Assembly: GCA_900545225.1 (NCBI GenBank)
Contig: UQXZ01000001.1
Coordinates: 131,279-195,278 of the forward strand
Direction: 5' to 3'
Length of the DNA: 64,000 nt
Source: an uncultured Eubacteriales bacterium
Lineage (GTDB): Bacteria > Bacillota > Clostridia > Lachnospirales > Lachnospiraceae
The translations under genes were made by a program, and so were the position numbers. Each line of letters starts with the position of its first letter. The stretch's first letter is position 1. Shown one piece after another: positions 9,445-19,000 of the stretch. Under the pieces are notes generated by a model. That model was given only the letters and a program-made list of their open reading frames with translations. It searched no databases and was not told the DNA's origin.

Positions 9445-9502
9445 ATAAAAAAAACATCTGCCTTGCAAATTAATAATTAACTACAAAAGCAGATGTTTTT
9501 TA
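9445..9502 (-). terminator. Terminator of the heat-shock operon
   Basis: An 11-bp stem (AAAACATCTGC 9451-9461 with GCAGATGTTTT 9489-9499) is flanked by T-runs on both strands just after the dnaJ stop at 9511. Confidence 0.8.
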
Positions 9503-9510
9503 TTTATATT

Positions 9511-10659
9511 TTATTTACCGAAGAACTTTTTCTTTTTCTTGCCATCTCTTTCATTACCTGTAAGAGCTTCATCATATGCAAGTAAAGCTTCCTTCTGTTC
9601 ATGTGTAAGCTTTGTAGGTACGTCAATAATAAGAGTAATATACAAATCACCAAATGACTTGTTATTTCTTACATTTGGCATACCTTTGCCCTTTAAGCGG
9701 ACTCTCCGGCCCGAAACACTGCCCGGTTTAACATCATAAAGAATTTTACCATCTATTGTTTCAACCTCTACTTCGCCACCAAGTACAGCTGTAGGATAAG
9801 AAATTCTAACCTCACTGAAGAGATCCTGACCATTTCTTCCGAAATGAGTCTTATTCATAACTCTTACGCCTACGATAAGATCACCTCTTGGTCCTCCGTT
9901 TTCACCCGGATCACCTTCACCTGATAATCTGATGTACTGTCCGTCATCTATACCTGCAGGGATATCAACCTGGATTTTTCTCTTCTTAGTGAAATATCCA
10001 TTACCTTTACACTTATCACATTTTTCTTTGATAATCTTACCTGTACCGTTACATTCAGGACATACGCCTATATTTCTAAGCATACCGAGAACTGACTGCT
10101 GTGTATATACAACCTGACCTGAACCACCACAGTTAGTACATGTTTCAGGAGTTGTTCCGGCCTTGGCACCTGAACCGTGGCAGGAATCACATGCTTCTTT
10201 GTAGTTGTACTCGATATCCTTCTTTGTACCCTTGTAAGCTTCTAGCATGTCAATACGTACGCTTGCTTCAAGGTCTCTGCCCTTACGATGAGCATTTCCA
10301 CGAGCCTGTCTGCGGCCACCGCCTCCAAACATTCCGTCGAAGAAGCTTCCGCCACCTCCACCGAAGAATTCAGAGAAAATATCGCCCATGTTACTAAAGT
10401 CGAATCCGCCTGCGCCTGCACCGCCACTTCCATCAAACGCTGCATGACCAAACTGATCATACTGCTTTCTCTTTTCAGCATCTGAAAGAACAGAATATGC
10501 CTCTGATGCTTCTTTAAACTTACTTTCAGCTTCTGCATTATCAGGATTACTATCAGGGTGGTATTTCTTGGCTAACTTTCTGTAAGCACTTTTTATCTCA
10601 CTCTCTGAAGCATCTCTGCTAACGCCAAGCACTTCATAATAATCTCTTTTATCAGCCAT
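9511..10659 (-). CDS. dnaJ: Chaperone protein DnaJ
   Basis: Hsp40 co-chaperone that stimulates DnaK ATPase. The J domain with HPD (KYHPDSNPD) lies in residues 1-70, a Gly/Phe-rich linker in about 75-125, four CxxCxGxG zinc repeats (CDSCHGSG, CTNCGGSG, CPECNGTG, CDKCKGNG) in about 150-215, then the C-terminal substrate domain and a Lys-rich tail (KKKKKFFGK). A TGAGGA site supports the ATG at 10659; a TTG two codons earlier is too close to it. It is the last gene of hrcA-grpE-dnaK-dnaJ. Confidence 0.97.
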   Translation of the reverse strand: MADKRDYYEVLGVSRDASESEIKSAYRKLAKKYHPDSNPDNAEAESKFKEASEAYSVLSDAEKRKQYDQFGHAAFDGSGGAGAGGFDFSNMGDIFSEFFGGGGGSFFDGMFGGGGRRQARGNAHRKGRDLEASVRIDMLEAYKGTKKDIEYNYKEACDSCHGSGAKAGTTPETCTNCGGSGQVVYTQQSVLGMLRNIGVCPECNGTGKIIKEKCDKCKGNGYFTKKRKIQVDIPAGIDDGQYIRLSGEGDPGENGGPRGDLIVGVRVMNKTHFGRNGQDLFSEVRISYPTAVLGGEVEVETIDGKILYDVKPGSVSGRRVRLKGKGMPNVRNNKSFGDLYITLIIDVPTKLTHEQKEALLAYDEALTGNERDGKKKKKFFGK

Positions 10660-10689
10660 TGCCAATCCTCATTTATGTTTACTCCACAC

Positions 10690-10729
10690 AAGGGTCAATG
10701 TAATAAGTTAAAACCTTTACCTGACCCTT
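10690..10729 (-). other. Intercistronic hairpin between dnaK and dnaJ
   Basis: An 8-bp perfect stem (AAGGGTCA 10690-10697 with TGACCCTT 10722-10729) lies in the gap between dnaK and dnaJ. No T-run follows on the minus strand, so it is more likely an RNA-processing or stability element, or a weak attenuator, than a full terminator. Confidence 0.4.
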
Positions 10730-10774
10730 ATGCGCTATATTCTAATTTCTATATCAGACGGTTTAAGTTTTTAA

Positions 10775-12652
10775 TTAAACTTCCTTGTAGTCTCCGTCAA
10801 CTACATCATCACCGTATGGGTTCTTACCGTCGTTGTTGTTTCCGTTATCTGCTGTTGAAGCACCTTCGGCCTGGTTAGCCTGTGCCTGAGCGTCAGCGTA
10901 AAGCTTCTCAAATACTTTCTGTGAGCTCTCTACAAGCTTATCTTTAGCAGCCTTGATTTCATCCATCTGCTCTGCTGTAAGCTCGTCGTTGTCCTTAACT
11001 TTTTCAACTAAGTCCTTAAGAGCCTTGATATCAGCTTCTACAGTTTCCTTATCAGCAGCATCAAGCTTGTCACCTACTTCTGCTAAAGCCTTCTCTGTCT
11101 GGAAGATCATTGAGTCAGCATCATTTCTAAGCTCAACACCTTCCTTCTTCTTCTTGTCAGCAGCTTCGAACTGAGCAGCTTCCTTAACAGCCTTATCGAT
11201 TTCTTCATCAGACATGTTTGAACCGCCTGTGATTGTGATGTGCTGTTCCTTACCTGTACCTAAATCCTTAGCTGAAACATTTACGATACCATTTGCATCA
11301 ATATCAAATGTTACTTCGATCTGTGGAACACCACGCTTAGCAGCTGGGATACCATCAAGTCTGAACTGACCAAGTGACTTGTTGTCCTTAGCGAATTCTC
11401 TTTCACCCTGTACTACGTTGATGTCTACTGCAGACTGGTTATCAGCAGCTGTAGAGAAGATCTGGCTCTTCTTTGTAGGGATTGTTGTATTTCTCTCAAT
11501 CATGTGTGTTGCAATACCACCCATTGTTTCGATAGAAAGTGTAAGCGGAGTTACGTCAAGAAGGAGAACGTCGCCTGCACCTGCATCACCCGCAAGCTTA
11601 CCAGCCTGAACTGAAGCACCGAGAGCAACACACTCATCTGGGTTAAGGCTCTTGTTAGGCTCCTTGCCTGTAAGCTGCTTTACCTTTTCCTGTACAGCCG
11701 GAATTCTTGTTGAACCACCAACGAGGAGAACCTTGCCTAATTCGCTTGCTGATACACCTGCATCGCTAAGAGCGTTCTTAACTGGCTCTGCTGTCTTCTC
11801 AACAAGGTCAGCTGTGATTTCATCAAACTTAGCTCTTGTAAGTTCCATTTCGAAGTGCTTTGGACCTTCAGCTGTTGCTGTGATGTATGGAAGGTTGATT
11901 GTTGTCTTACCTGCACTTGAAAGCTCTTTCTTAGCCTGCTCAGCAGCAACGTTAATTCTCTGAAGAGCCATTGTATCCTTGCTTAAGTCGATACCTTCCT
12001 TGCTCTTGAAGTCTTCGATCATGTAGTCCATTAGCTTCTTATCGAAGTCATCACCACCTAAGTGGTTGTTGCCTGATGTTGCAAGAACTTCAATAACACC
12101 GTCACCGATTTCGATAAGAGATACGTCGAATGTACCACCACCAAGGTCATAAACCATGATCTTCTGCTCGCCTTCGTTATCAAGACCGTATGCAAGAGCT
12201 GCAGCTGTTGGCTCGTTGATGATACGCTTTACATCAAGACCTGCAATTCTACCAGCGTCCTTTGTAGCCTGACGCTGAGCATCGTTGAAGTAAGCTGGAA
12301 CTGTGATAACGGCCTCTGTTACTGTCTCACCTAAGTAGCTTTCTGCATCAGCCTTAAGCTTCTGAAGAATCATAGCTGAGATTTCCTGTGGTGTGTAATC
12401 TTTGCCATCGATTGTTACCTTGTAATCTGTACCCATGTGACGCTTGATAGATGAAATTGTTCTGTCAGCGTTTGTAACTGCCTGACGCTTAGCTGGCTCA
12501 CCTACAAGTCTCTCACCGCTCTTTGTAAATGCAACTACAGAAGGAGTTGTTCTCTGTCCTTCAGAGTTAGCGATAACTACAGGCTTACCACCTTCCATAA
12601 CAGCTACACAAGAGTTTGTTGTTCCTAAGTCAATACCAATAATCTTACCCAT
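10775..12652 (-). CDS. dnaK: Chaperone protein DnaK (Hsp70)
   Basis: ATP-dependent chaperone. The ATPase domain starts with IGIDLGTTNSCVAVMEGG and contains the VYDLGGGTFDVSL phosphate loop near residue 170 and the VLLVGGSTRIPAVQ signature near 310. The substrate-binding domain and helical lid follow, ending in a disordered tail. The 625 residues fit the Gram-positive form, which lacks one segment of the proteobacterial ATPase domain. An AAGGAG site lies 9 bases before the ATG. It is the third gene of the CIRCE-controlled operon. Confidence 0.98.
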   Translation of the reverse strand: MGKIIGIDLGTTNSCVAVMEGGKPVVIANSEGQRTTPSVVAFTKSGERLVGEPAKRQAVTNADRTISSIKRHMGTDYKVTIDGKDYTPQEISAMILQKLKADAESYLGETVTEAVITVPAYFNDAQRQATKDAGRIAGLDVKRIINEPTAAALAYGLDNEGEQKIMVYDLGGGTFDVSLIEIGDGVIEVLATSGNNHLGGDDFDKKLMDYMIEDFKSKEGIDLSKDTMALQRINVAAEQAKKELSSAGKTTINLPYITATAEGPKHFEMELTRAKFDEITADLVEKTAEPVKNALSDAGVSASELGKVLLVGGSTRIPAVQEKVKQLTGKEPNKSLNPDECVALGASVQAGKLAGDAGAGDVLLLDVTPLTLSIETMGGIATHMIERNTTIPTKKSQIFSTAADNQSAVDINVVQGEREFAKDNKSLGQFRLDGIPAAKRGVPQIEVTFDIDANGIVNVSAKDLGTGKEQHITITGGSNMSDEEIDKAVKEAAQFEAADKKKKEGVELRNDADSMIFQTEKALAEVGDKLDAADKETVEADIKALKDLVEKVKDNDELTAEQMDEIKAAKDKLVESSQKVFEKLYADAQAQANQAEGASTADNGNNNDGKNPYGDDVVDGDYKEV

Positions 12653-12771
12653 AATATATATCTCCTTAAAGTTAAATCTTAACTAAATTTTTAAAATAAT
12701 TTTTAAAAAGCTTTTTTTGATACATCCTCTGAGGTTTCCTTTATATCCGGAATCTCTTCGGCTAAATGTTA

Positions 12772-13383
12772 TCAGTTAGCAACGATAACCATGCTGTGTC
12801 TGATAACTGTATCTTTGTACTTGTAGCCCTTTTCAAATTCTTCAACTACAATGTTTTCGCCTACATCATCTTTTTCAACATGCTGTACGGCGTTATGAAG
12901 CTCAGGATCAAATTCGTTGCCAATCGCTTCAATAGGAGTAACCTTTAATTCCTCCAACATCTTCATCATCTGCTTGTGAACCATCTCCATTCCCTTAGCA
13001 AATCCTGTTGTTTCTTCACCTTCAGGTAAAGTTTTGAAACCTCTCTCAAAGTTATCAACGATTGGAAGAAGCTTCTTAACAACATCGATTGCACCGAGAT
13101 CGAACATATCTGTCTTTTCTCTTTCTGTACGCTTTCTGAAGTTGTCAAACTCTGCCATCTGGCGCTTTACCTGATCTTCAAGAGTAGTTATTGTAGCTTC
13201 CTGCTGCTGCATCTTTGCAATGATGTCTGCAGCTGCCTGTTCAATACCCACACCATCTTCAGGTACGGCATTTTCGTTTTCAGCTGCTTCAACTTCTTCT
13301 GCAGCAGCTGCTGCCGCCTTAGCGCCCGCTTCTACATCTTCATTAAGAATATCTTCTGCCTTCTTATCTTCTTTCTTACCCAC
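12772..13383 (-). CDS. grpE: Nucleotide exchange factor GrpE
   Basis: Releases ADP from DnaK. An acidic, Ala/Glu-rich disordered N-terminus (about 60 residues) is followed by a long coiled coil (IAKMQQQEATITTLEDQVKR...) and the C-terminal beta domain with the family signature ending in KDTVIRHSMVIVAN. I set the start at the GTG at 13383 because GGAGG lies 8 bases upstream; the TTG two codons earlier overlaps that site. It follows hrcA by about 35 bases in the same operon. Confidence 0.95.
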   Translation of the reverse strand: MGKKEDKKAEDILNEDVEAGAKAAAAAAEEVEAAENENAVPEDGVGIEQAAADIIAKMQQQEATITTLEDQVKRQMAEFDNFRKRTEREKTDMFDLGAIDVVKKLLPIVDNFERGFKTLPEGEETTGFAKGMEMVHKQMMKMLEELKVTPIEAIGNEFDPELHNAVQHVEKDDVGENIVVEEFEKGYKYKDTVIRHSMVIVAN

Positions 13384-13418
13384 TATCAAATCCTCCGAAC
13401 TTTTATTGCTTATTCAAT

Positions 13419-14471
13419 CTATTTATCAAATAAATCGTCAAGTCTTAATCTAATATTATTAAGCGTTTCAAGAACCTTTTCGTAATCCATTCTCTTCGGT
13501 CCGATAATACCTATCGTTCCCTTAACTCCATTGCTTAAATCACATGTCGTTGTAATGATACTGCAATCCTTCATGGCTTCAATGGATGTTTCCTTGCCTA
13601 TGTAAACCTTGATTCCGGTACTGTCACTATTGTTATTAATGAAATCTGAAAGAGCATGTTTCTTTTCAAATGTTGTCATAAGCTCTCTCGCTGTATCAGA
13701 TACTGATAATTCAGGATAACGGAAAATATTTGTCGTTCCCGAAGTAAACATATGAATGCCGTCCGTATTATGAATTGTATCTATAATAATGGAATACATC
13801 TGGCAAAGAATTTTATCTCGTGAATTATTGCTTTCACCAAGTAACTGAATCTTCTGTTCCAGTTCCTTGGTTGTAAGCCCGGCAATTGATGTATTGATCA
13901 TAAGATTCAGATTGCTTATTGCCTCATTTGTTATGTCATTCTCAAGTAAGAAAACCTTATTTCTTATATAGTTACCTTCCAAAACTACAACAACGAGAAC
14001 TTTGTTCTCTTCTAATTTTGAAAGCTGTATAAACTTGATTCGGTTTCTGTCTCCAACTGATGACATAACAACCGTTGCATAGTTTGTATCCTCTGCAAGC
14101 ATACCCGCCAGATTCTGCATTACGTCATCAACCTGACCGTTAGCATTAAGCATTTTCTTAAGATCGTCTATCTCTTCCTGTTTAGCTTTGATTTGCCTTT
14201 CTTTCTTGTTAACCTCAATCTCATGATTGTTAAGCAGTGACTCCACATAGAATCGATAACCTTCATCTGTCGGAATTCTTCCTGCTGATGTATGAGGCTG
14301 AACAATTAGTCCCATTTCCTCAAGATCGGCCATCTCATTTCTAATCGTTGCCGAGCTAAGCGACAAGTCGGAAGATTTTGAAATTGTTCTTGAACCTACA
14401 GGCTCGCCTGTTTCAAGGTAATTCTCAATAAGAGCATTCAATATCTTTCTCTTTCGCTCATCAAGCTCCAC
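13419..14471 (-). CDS. hrcA: Heat-inducible transcription repressor HrcA
   Basis: Repressor of heat-shock operons that binds CIRCE and depends on GroEL for activity. The N-terminal winged helix (residues 1-75, with VGSRTISK and the SSATIRNEMADLEEMGLI recognition region) is followed by the GAF-like dimerisation domain, ending in MDYEKVLETLNNIRLRLDDLF. At 350 residues it is typical. It probably starts at GTG with AAGGAG upstream. It is the first gene of the operon and has a CIRCE copy 29 bases before it, so it is autoregulated. groES/groEL are not in the window. Confidence 0.97.
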   Translation of the reverse strand: MELDERKRKILNALIENYLETGEPVGSRTISKSSDLSLSSATIRNEMADLEEMGLIVQPHTSAGRIPTDEGYRFYVESLLNNHEIEVNKKERQIKAKQEEIDDLKKMLNANGQVDDVMQNLAGMLAEDTNYATVVMSSVGDRNRIKFIQLSKLEENKVLVVVVLEGNYIRNKVFLLENDITNEAISNLNLMINTSIAGLTTKELEQKIQLLGESNNSRDKILCQMYSIIIDTIHNTDGIHMFTSGTTNIFRYPELSVSDTARELMTTFEKKHALSDFINNNSDSTGIKVYIGKETSIEAMKDCSIITTTCDLSNGVKGTIGIIGPKRMDYEKVLETLNNIRLRLDDLFDK

Positions 14472-14499
14472 TTATGAATCACTCCTTTCTTTTTATTTA

Positions 14500-14526
14500 T
14501 TAGCACTCATTTTTATAGAGTGCTAA
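14500..14526. promoter_or_regulatory. CIRCE operator
   Basis: A perfect match to the CIRCE consensus: TTAGCACTC (14500-14508), nine bases, GAGTGCTAA (14518-14526). It lies between the promoter and hrcA, so HrcA should repress the operon. Confidence 0.98.
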
Positions 14527-14541
14527 TATTTCTTTATGTGC

Positions 14542-14570
14542 ATATTAGCACTATCAATATTTGATGTCAA
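14542..14570 (-). promoter_or_regulatory. Promoter of hrcA-grpE-dnaK-dnaJ
   Basis: On the minus strand TTGACA (14570-14565), 17 bases, TAATAT (14547-14542). Transcription would start near 14535, placing CIRCE in the first part of the mRNA. Confidence 0.85.
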
Positions 14571-14581
14571 CAACAAAATAT

Positions 14582-14631
14582 AAAAAAACACAGGCTTAAG
14601 AAATGTTTTACATCTCGCCTGTGTTTTTTAT
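14582..14631 (-). terminator. Terminator after icd
   Basis: A stem AACACAGGC (14587-14595) with GCCTGTGTT (14617-14625) has A/T-runs on both sides. It separates icd (stop at 14645) from the heat-shock promoter. Confidence 0.8.
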
Positions 14632-14644
14632 TTTTTATTTAGAA

Positions 14645-15853
14645 TTATAATAATTTTTCAAGAGTAGCTCTTATAGCCTTGATGAATTCTTCTGAATCAA
14701 GAGTTTCCTTATTCTCTAATGTAGAGATTCTTGAAAGGTCTCCTGTCATCTTACCTGACTCGATTGTATCGATACAAGCCTTCTCAAGCTTATCAGCAAA
14801 TACAACAAGTTCTTCATTATTATCAAGCTGACCTCTTTTTCTAAGAGCACCACTCCATGCAAATATAGTAGCAATTGGATTAGTAGAAGTCTTTTCACCC
14901 TTCTGATACTTGTAATAATGTCTCTGAACTGTTCCGTGAGCCGCTTCATATTCGAAGTTACCGTCTGGTGATACAAGAACAGATGTCATCATTGAAAGTG
15001 AACCGAATGCTGAAGCAACCATATCACTCATAACATCACCGTCATAGTTCTTACATGCCCAGATATATCCACCTTCAGATCTCATAACTCTAGCAACAGC
15101 ATCATCGATAAGTGTGTAGAAATATTCAATTCCTGCATCATCAAACTTATCTTTGTACTCTGCCTCGAAGATATCATTGAAGATATCCTTGAATGTATGG
15201 TCATACTTCTTAGAAATAGTATCCTTTGTTGCAAACCATAAATCCTGCTTTGTCTCTAAAGCAAAGTTGAAGCAGCTTCTTGCAAAGCTTTCGATTGACT
15301 TATCAAGATTGTGCATACCCTGAACAATACCAGGACCATCAAATTCGTGAATTACTTCTCTCTTCTCTGTTCCGTCATCTCCTGTAAATACGATTTCAGC
15401 CTTACCAGGTCCTTCAACAACCATTTCAGATGCCTTATAAACATCACCGTATGCATGTCTTGCAATTGTGATAGGCTTCTTCCATGTTCTTACATATGGC
15501 TCAATACCCTTAACGATGATTGGAGCTCTGAATACTGTACCGTCAAGAATAGCTCTGATAGTACCGTTTGGACTCTTGTAAAGAGCCTTTAAGTTGTACT
15601 CTTCCTGTCTAGCTGCATTTGGTGTGATTGTTGCACACTTAACAGCAACACCGTACTTCTTTGTCGCAAGAGCTGATGCCTTTGTAACTTCATCGTTTGT
15701 CTCATCTCTGTGAACAAGACCAAGATCATAATATTCTGTATTTAAGTCAACGAATGGCAATAAGAGTTCATCCTTAATCATCTGCCATAAAACTCTTGTC
15801 ATCTCATCTCCGTCCATCTCGACAAGAGGAGTTGTCATTTTAATCTTTTCCAT
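14645..15853 (-). CDS. icd: NADP-dependent isocitrate dehydrogenase, eukaryote-like type
   Basis: Oxidative decarboxylation of isocitrate to 2-oxoglutarate. The 402 residues and motifs TPLVEMDGDEMTRVLW, YYDLGLVHRD, SPNGTIRAILDGTVFR (substrate-binding serine and arginines), YIWACKNYDGDVMSD and the cofactor-loop region EAAHGTVQRHYYKYQKG mark the dimeric type II family shared with eukaryotes, not the E. coli type. A glutamate-forming role (oxidative branch of a partial TCA cycle) fits an anaerobe. It is monocistronic between its own leader and a terminator. Confidence 0.94.
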   Translation of the reverse strand: MEKIKMTTPLVEMDGDEMTRVLWQMIKDELLLPFVDLNTEYYDLGLVHRDETNDEVTKASALATKKYGVAVKCATITPNAARQEEYNLKALYKSPNGTIRAILDGTVFRAPIIVKGIEPYVRTWKKPITIARHAYGDVYKASEMVVEGPGKAEIVFTGDDGTEKREVIHEFDGPGIVQGMHNLDKSIESFARSCFNFALETKQDLWFATKDTISKKYDHTFKDIFNDIFEAEYKDKFDDAGIEYFYTLIDDAVARVMRSEGGYIWACKNYDGDVMSDMVASAFGSLSMMTSVLVSPDGNFEYEAAHGTVQRHYYKYQKGEKTSTNPIATIFAWSGALRKRGQLDNNEELVVFADKLEKACIDTIESGKMTGDLSRISTLENKETLDSEEFIKAIRATLEKLL

Positions 15854-15896
15854 TATATCTATCTCTTTTCTTAAAAAAATTATCTAAATTCTTTAT

Positions 15897-15938
15897 AGCC
15901 GGTTATGTCACATAACCGTTTTTACAGCAAAGCCGGCT
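15897..15938 (-). promoter_or_regulatory. Structured 5' leader of icd
   Basis: An 8-bp hairpin (CGGTTATG 15900-15907 with CATAACCG 15911-15918) overlaps an outer 6-bp pairing (AGCCGG 15897-15902 with CCGGCT 15933-15938); the two share bases and exclude each other. It sits 44 bases before the icd start. The rest of the spacer to 16058 is AT-rich with two near-copies of TTTATATAAA. Function unknown. Confidence 0.3.
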
Positions 15939-16058
15939 TAAAAACAACAGTTTATTAATAACCAGCTTTTTTATAATCAGCTTTGTAAAAGCATACTTTT
16001 ATATAAACTTACCTTTATATAAAGTACATTTTCGAAAAACAGGTTTTCGCATTTACAA

Positions 16059-19000
16059 TTACTTGAAGTATTTAACACCAGACTCGAAGATCTTCATATC
16101 CTGGTTGCCTGTAATATTAACAGCAACTGACTTACCAATTCTTTCAGGGTGAGCCATCTTACCGAATACTCTTCCGTCCTTACTTGTGATACCTTCAATA
16201 GCTGCAACAGAACCGTTGATGTTGATTGCTTCATCCATAGAGATGTTACCGTCAGCATCACAGTATCTTGTAGCTACCTGACCATTTGCAAATAATTCCT
16301 TAGCAACTTCAACACTTGCATAGAAACGACCTTCACCGTGTGATACAGGCTGTGCATATACACCACCAAGATCAGCACCTGCAAGCCATGGGCTCTTGTT
16401 AGAAACCACTCTTGTGTAAACGTGCTTAGCAATATGTCTGTCAATTGTGTTGAATGTAAGTGTAGGAGCATTTACATCCTGTCCTGTAATCTTTCCATTA
16501 GGAACAAGACCAAGCTTGATAAGAGCCTGGAAACCGTTACAGATACCAAGAGCAAGACCGTCACGCTCGTTAAGAAGCTTGTTAACAGCTTCTGACATCT
16601 TCTCGTTTCTGAATGCTGTAGCGAAGAACTTAGCTGAACCTTCAGGCTCATCACCTGCTGAGAAACCACCAGGGAACATTACAATCTGAGCGTTGTTGAT
16701 TCCTTCTGTAAATGCTTCTACAGAACCCTTGATATCTTCAGCTGTAAGGTTCTTGAAAACTCTGATGTCTGTCTCTGCACCTGCAAGCTCAAATGCTCTT
16801 GCAGTATCGTACTCGCAGTTTGTACCTGGGAATACAGGAATAAATACTCTTGGCTTAGCAACCTTATTCTTGCAGATGTAGATATCCTTCTCTGAGTAAT
16901 CAGGAGCTTCAATATTCTCTGATACTTCCATCTTAGACTTAGTAGGGTAAATATCCTCAAGAGTGCCTTCCCAAGCAGCCTTAACTTCATCTAATGTAAG
17001 TGTTTCATCTTTATACTTGATTACAGGCTCTTCGATAACTCTACCGAGGATAACTCTGTCGTTGTTACCGATTCTGTAGAATTCCTTCTCTCTGTCAGCA
17101 GGAATTTCTACTACGAAGTCTGCGTATGAAGGAGCGAAAAGGTTAGCATATGAAACATCGTCATTTAACTCAACACCAAGTCCGCTACCAAACGCCATCT
17201 TAGAGATAGCTGCTGAGATACCCTGTCTATCAGCAACATATGCAGAAACGATTGTGCCGTTAAGCATCATTCTGTAAATGTCGTGGTAGAGAAGAGCAAC
17301 TCTTTCGTATACAGGTAAATCGTAATCATCTTTCTTAATGTAAAGCTTAACAAGAAGGTTACCTGCCTGCTTTAATTCAGGAGTTACAACTTCATCTTCC
17401 TTACCTACTGCAACTGCAAATGAGCAGAGTGTTGGTGGAACATCAATGTCTTCAAATGTTCCTGACATACTGTCCTTACCACCAATAGCTGCAACCTTAA
17501 GTCCGTTCTGTACGCTGTATGCACCAAGGAGAGCAGCTGTTGGAAGACCCCAGCGTTCTGGATCATCTGTCATCTTACCGAAGTATTCCTGTAATGATAA
17601 ATGAGCCTTTCTGTAGTCAGCACCATTTGCAACAATCTTTGAAAGCGACTCTAAGATTGCGTAGATTGAACCGTGAAGTGGGCTCCAGCTTGAAAGATAT
17701 GGATCATAACCATAACTCATGTATGTGATTGCATCTGTAGTTCCGTGTAATACAGGTACTTTGCTGATCATTGACTGCATTTCTGTAGCCATGTTCTTAC
17801 CACCGTAAGGCATTGTAACTGTACCGGCACCGATAGATGAGTCAAATCTCTCAACAAGACCTCTCTGAGAACAGTTATTAAGATCTGAAACAGTCTTAAG
17901 CCACTGATCCTTGAAAGATGTAACCTCAGGTGCAACAAAACCTTCACCATATGTAAGTGGTTCACTTGGAGAATTGATTGCTGCTGTTGTCTTCTGATGA
18001 GCACCGTTTGTATCAAGGAATTCTCTTGAGATATCAACGATAACCTTATCTCTCCACTTCATAACGAGACGTTTCTCTTTTGTTACTTCAGCGATTGGAG
18101 TAGCTTCAAGGTTTTCTTCACTTGCATATGATAAGAATGTATCAACGTCATTCTTATCAAGTACAACTGCCATTCTCTCCTGTGATTCAGAGATTGCAAG
18201 CTCTGTACCATCAAGACCTTCGTACTTCTTTGTTACCTTATCAAGATCGATTAAAAGTCCATCAGCTAACTCACCAACTGCAACAGATACACCACCTGCA
18301 CCGAAGTCGTTACATTTTCTGATAAGCTTTGTAACTTCAGGTCTTCTGAATAATCTCTGAATCTTTCTCTCTGTAGGAGCGTTACCCTTCTGAACTTCTG
18401 CACCACATTCGTCAATAGAATCATTTGTATGTGCCTTAGATGAACCTGTAGCACCACCGATTCCGTCACGACCTGTTCTACCACCAAGTAATACAATGAT
18501 ATTACCCGGATCAGAAGTCTCTCTCATAACGTTTTCTCTCTTAGCTGCACCAAGAACTGCACCTAATTCCATGTGCTTTGCAACGAAATTAGGATGGTAG
18601 ATTTCCTTAACAAGGCCTGTAGCAAGACCAATCTGGTTACCATATGAGCTGTATCCGTGAGCTGCTTCTGTTACAATCTTTCTCTGTGGAAGCTTTCCGT
18701 TTAATGTATCGTCAATGCTTGTTCTTGGATCTGCAGCACCTGTGATTCTCATTGCCTGATATACATAAGTTCTACCTGACAATGGATCTCTGATAGCACC
18801 ACCAAGACATGTTGCAGCACCACCAAATGGTTCGATTTCTGTTGGGTGGTTATGTGTTTCATTCTTGAAGTTGATAAGCCACTCTTCTTCAACACCGTCT
18901 ACCATAATAGGAGCGATAATTGAGCATGCGTTGATCTCGTCTGTCTTTTCCTGATCAGTAAGATCTCCTTCTGCAATCTGCTTCTTAGCTGCAAGTGTAG

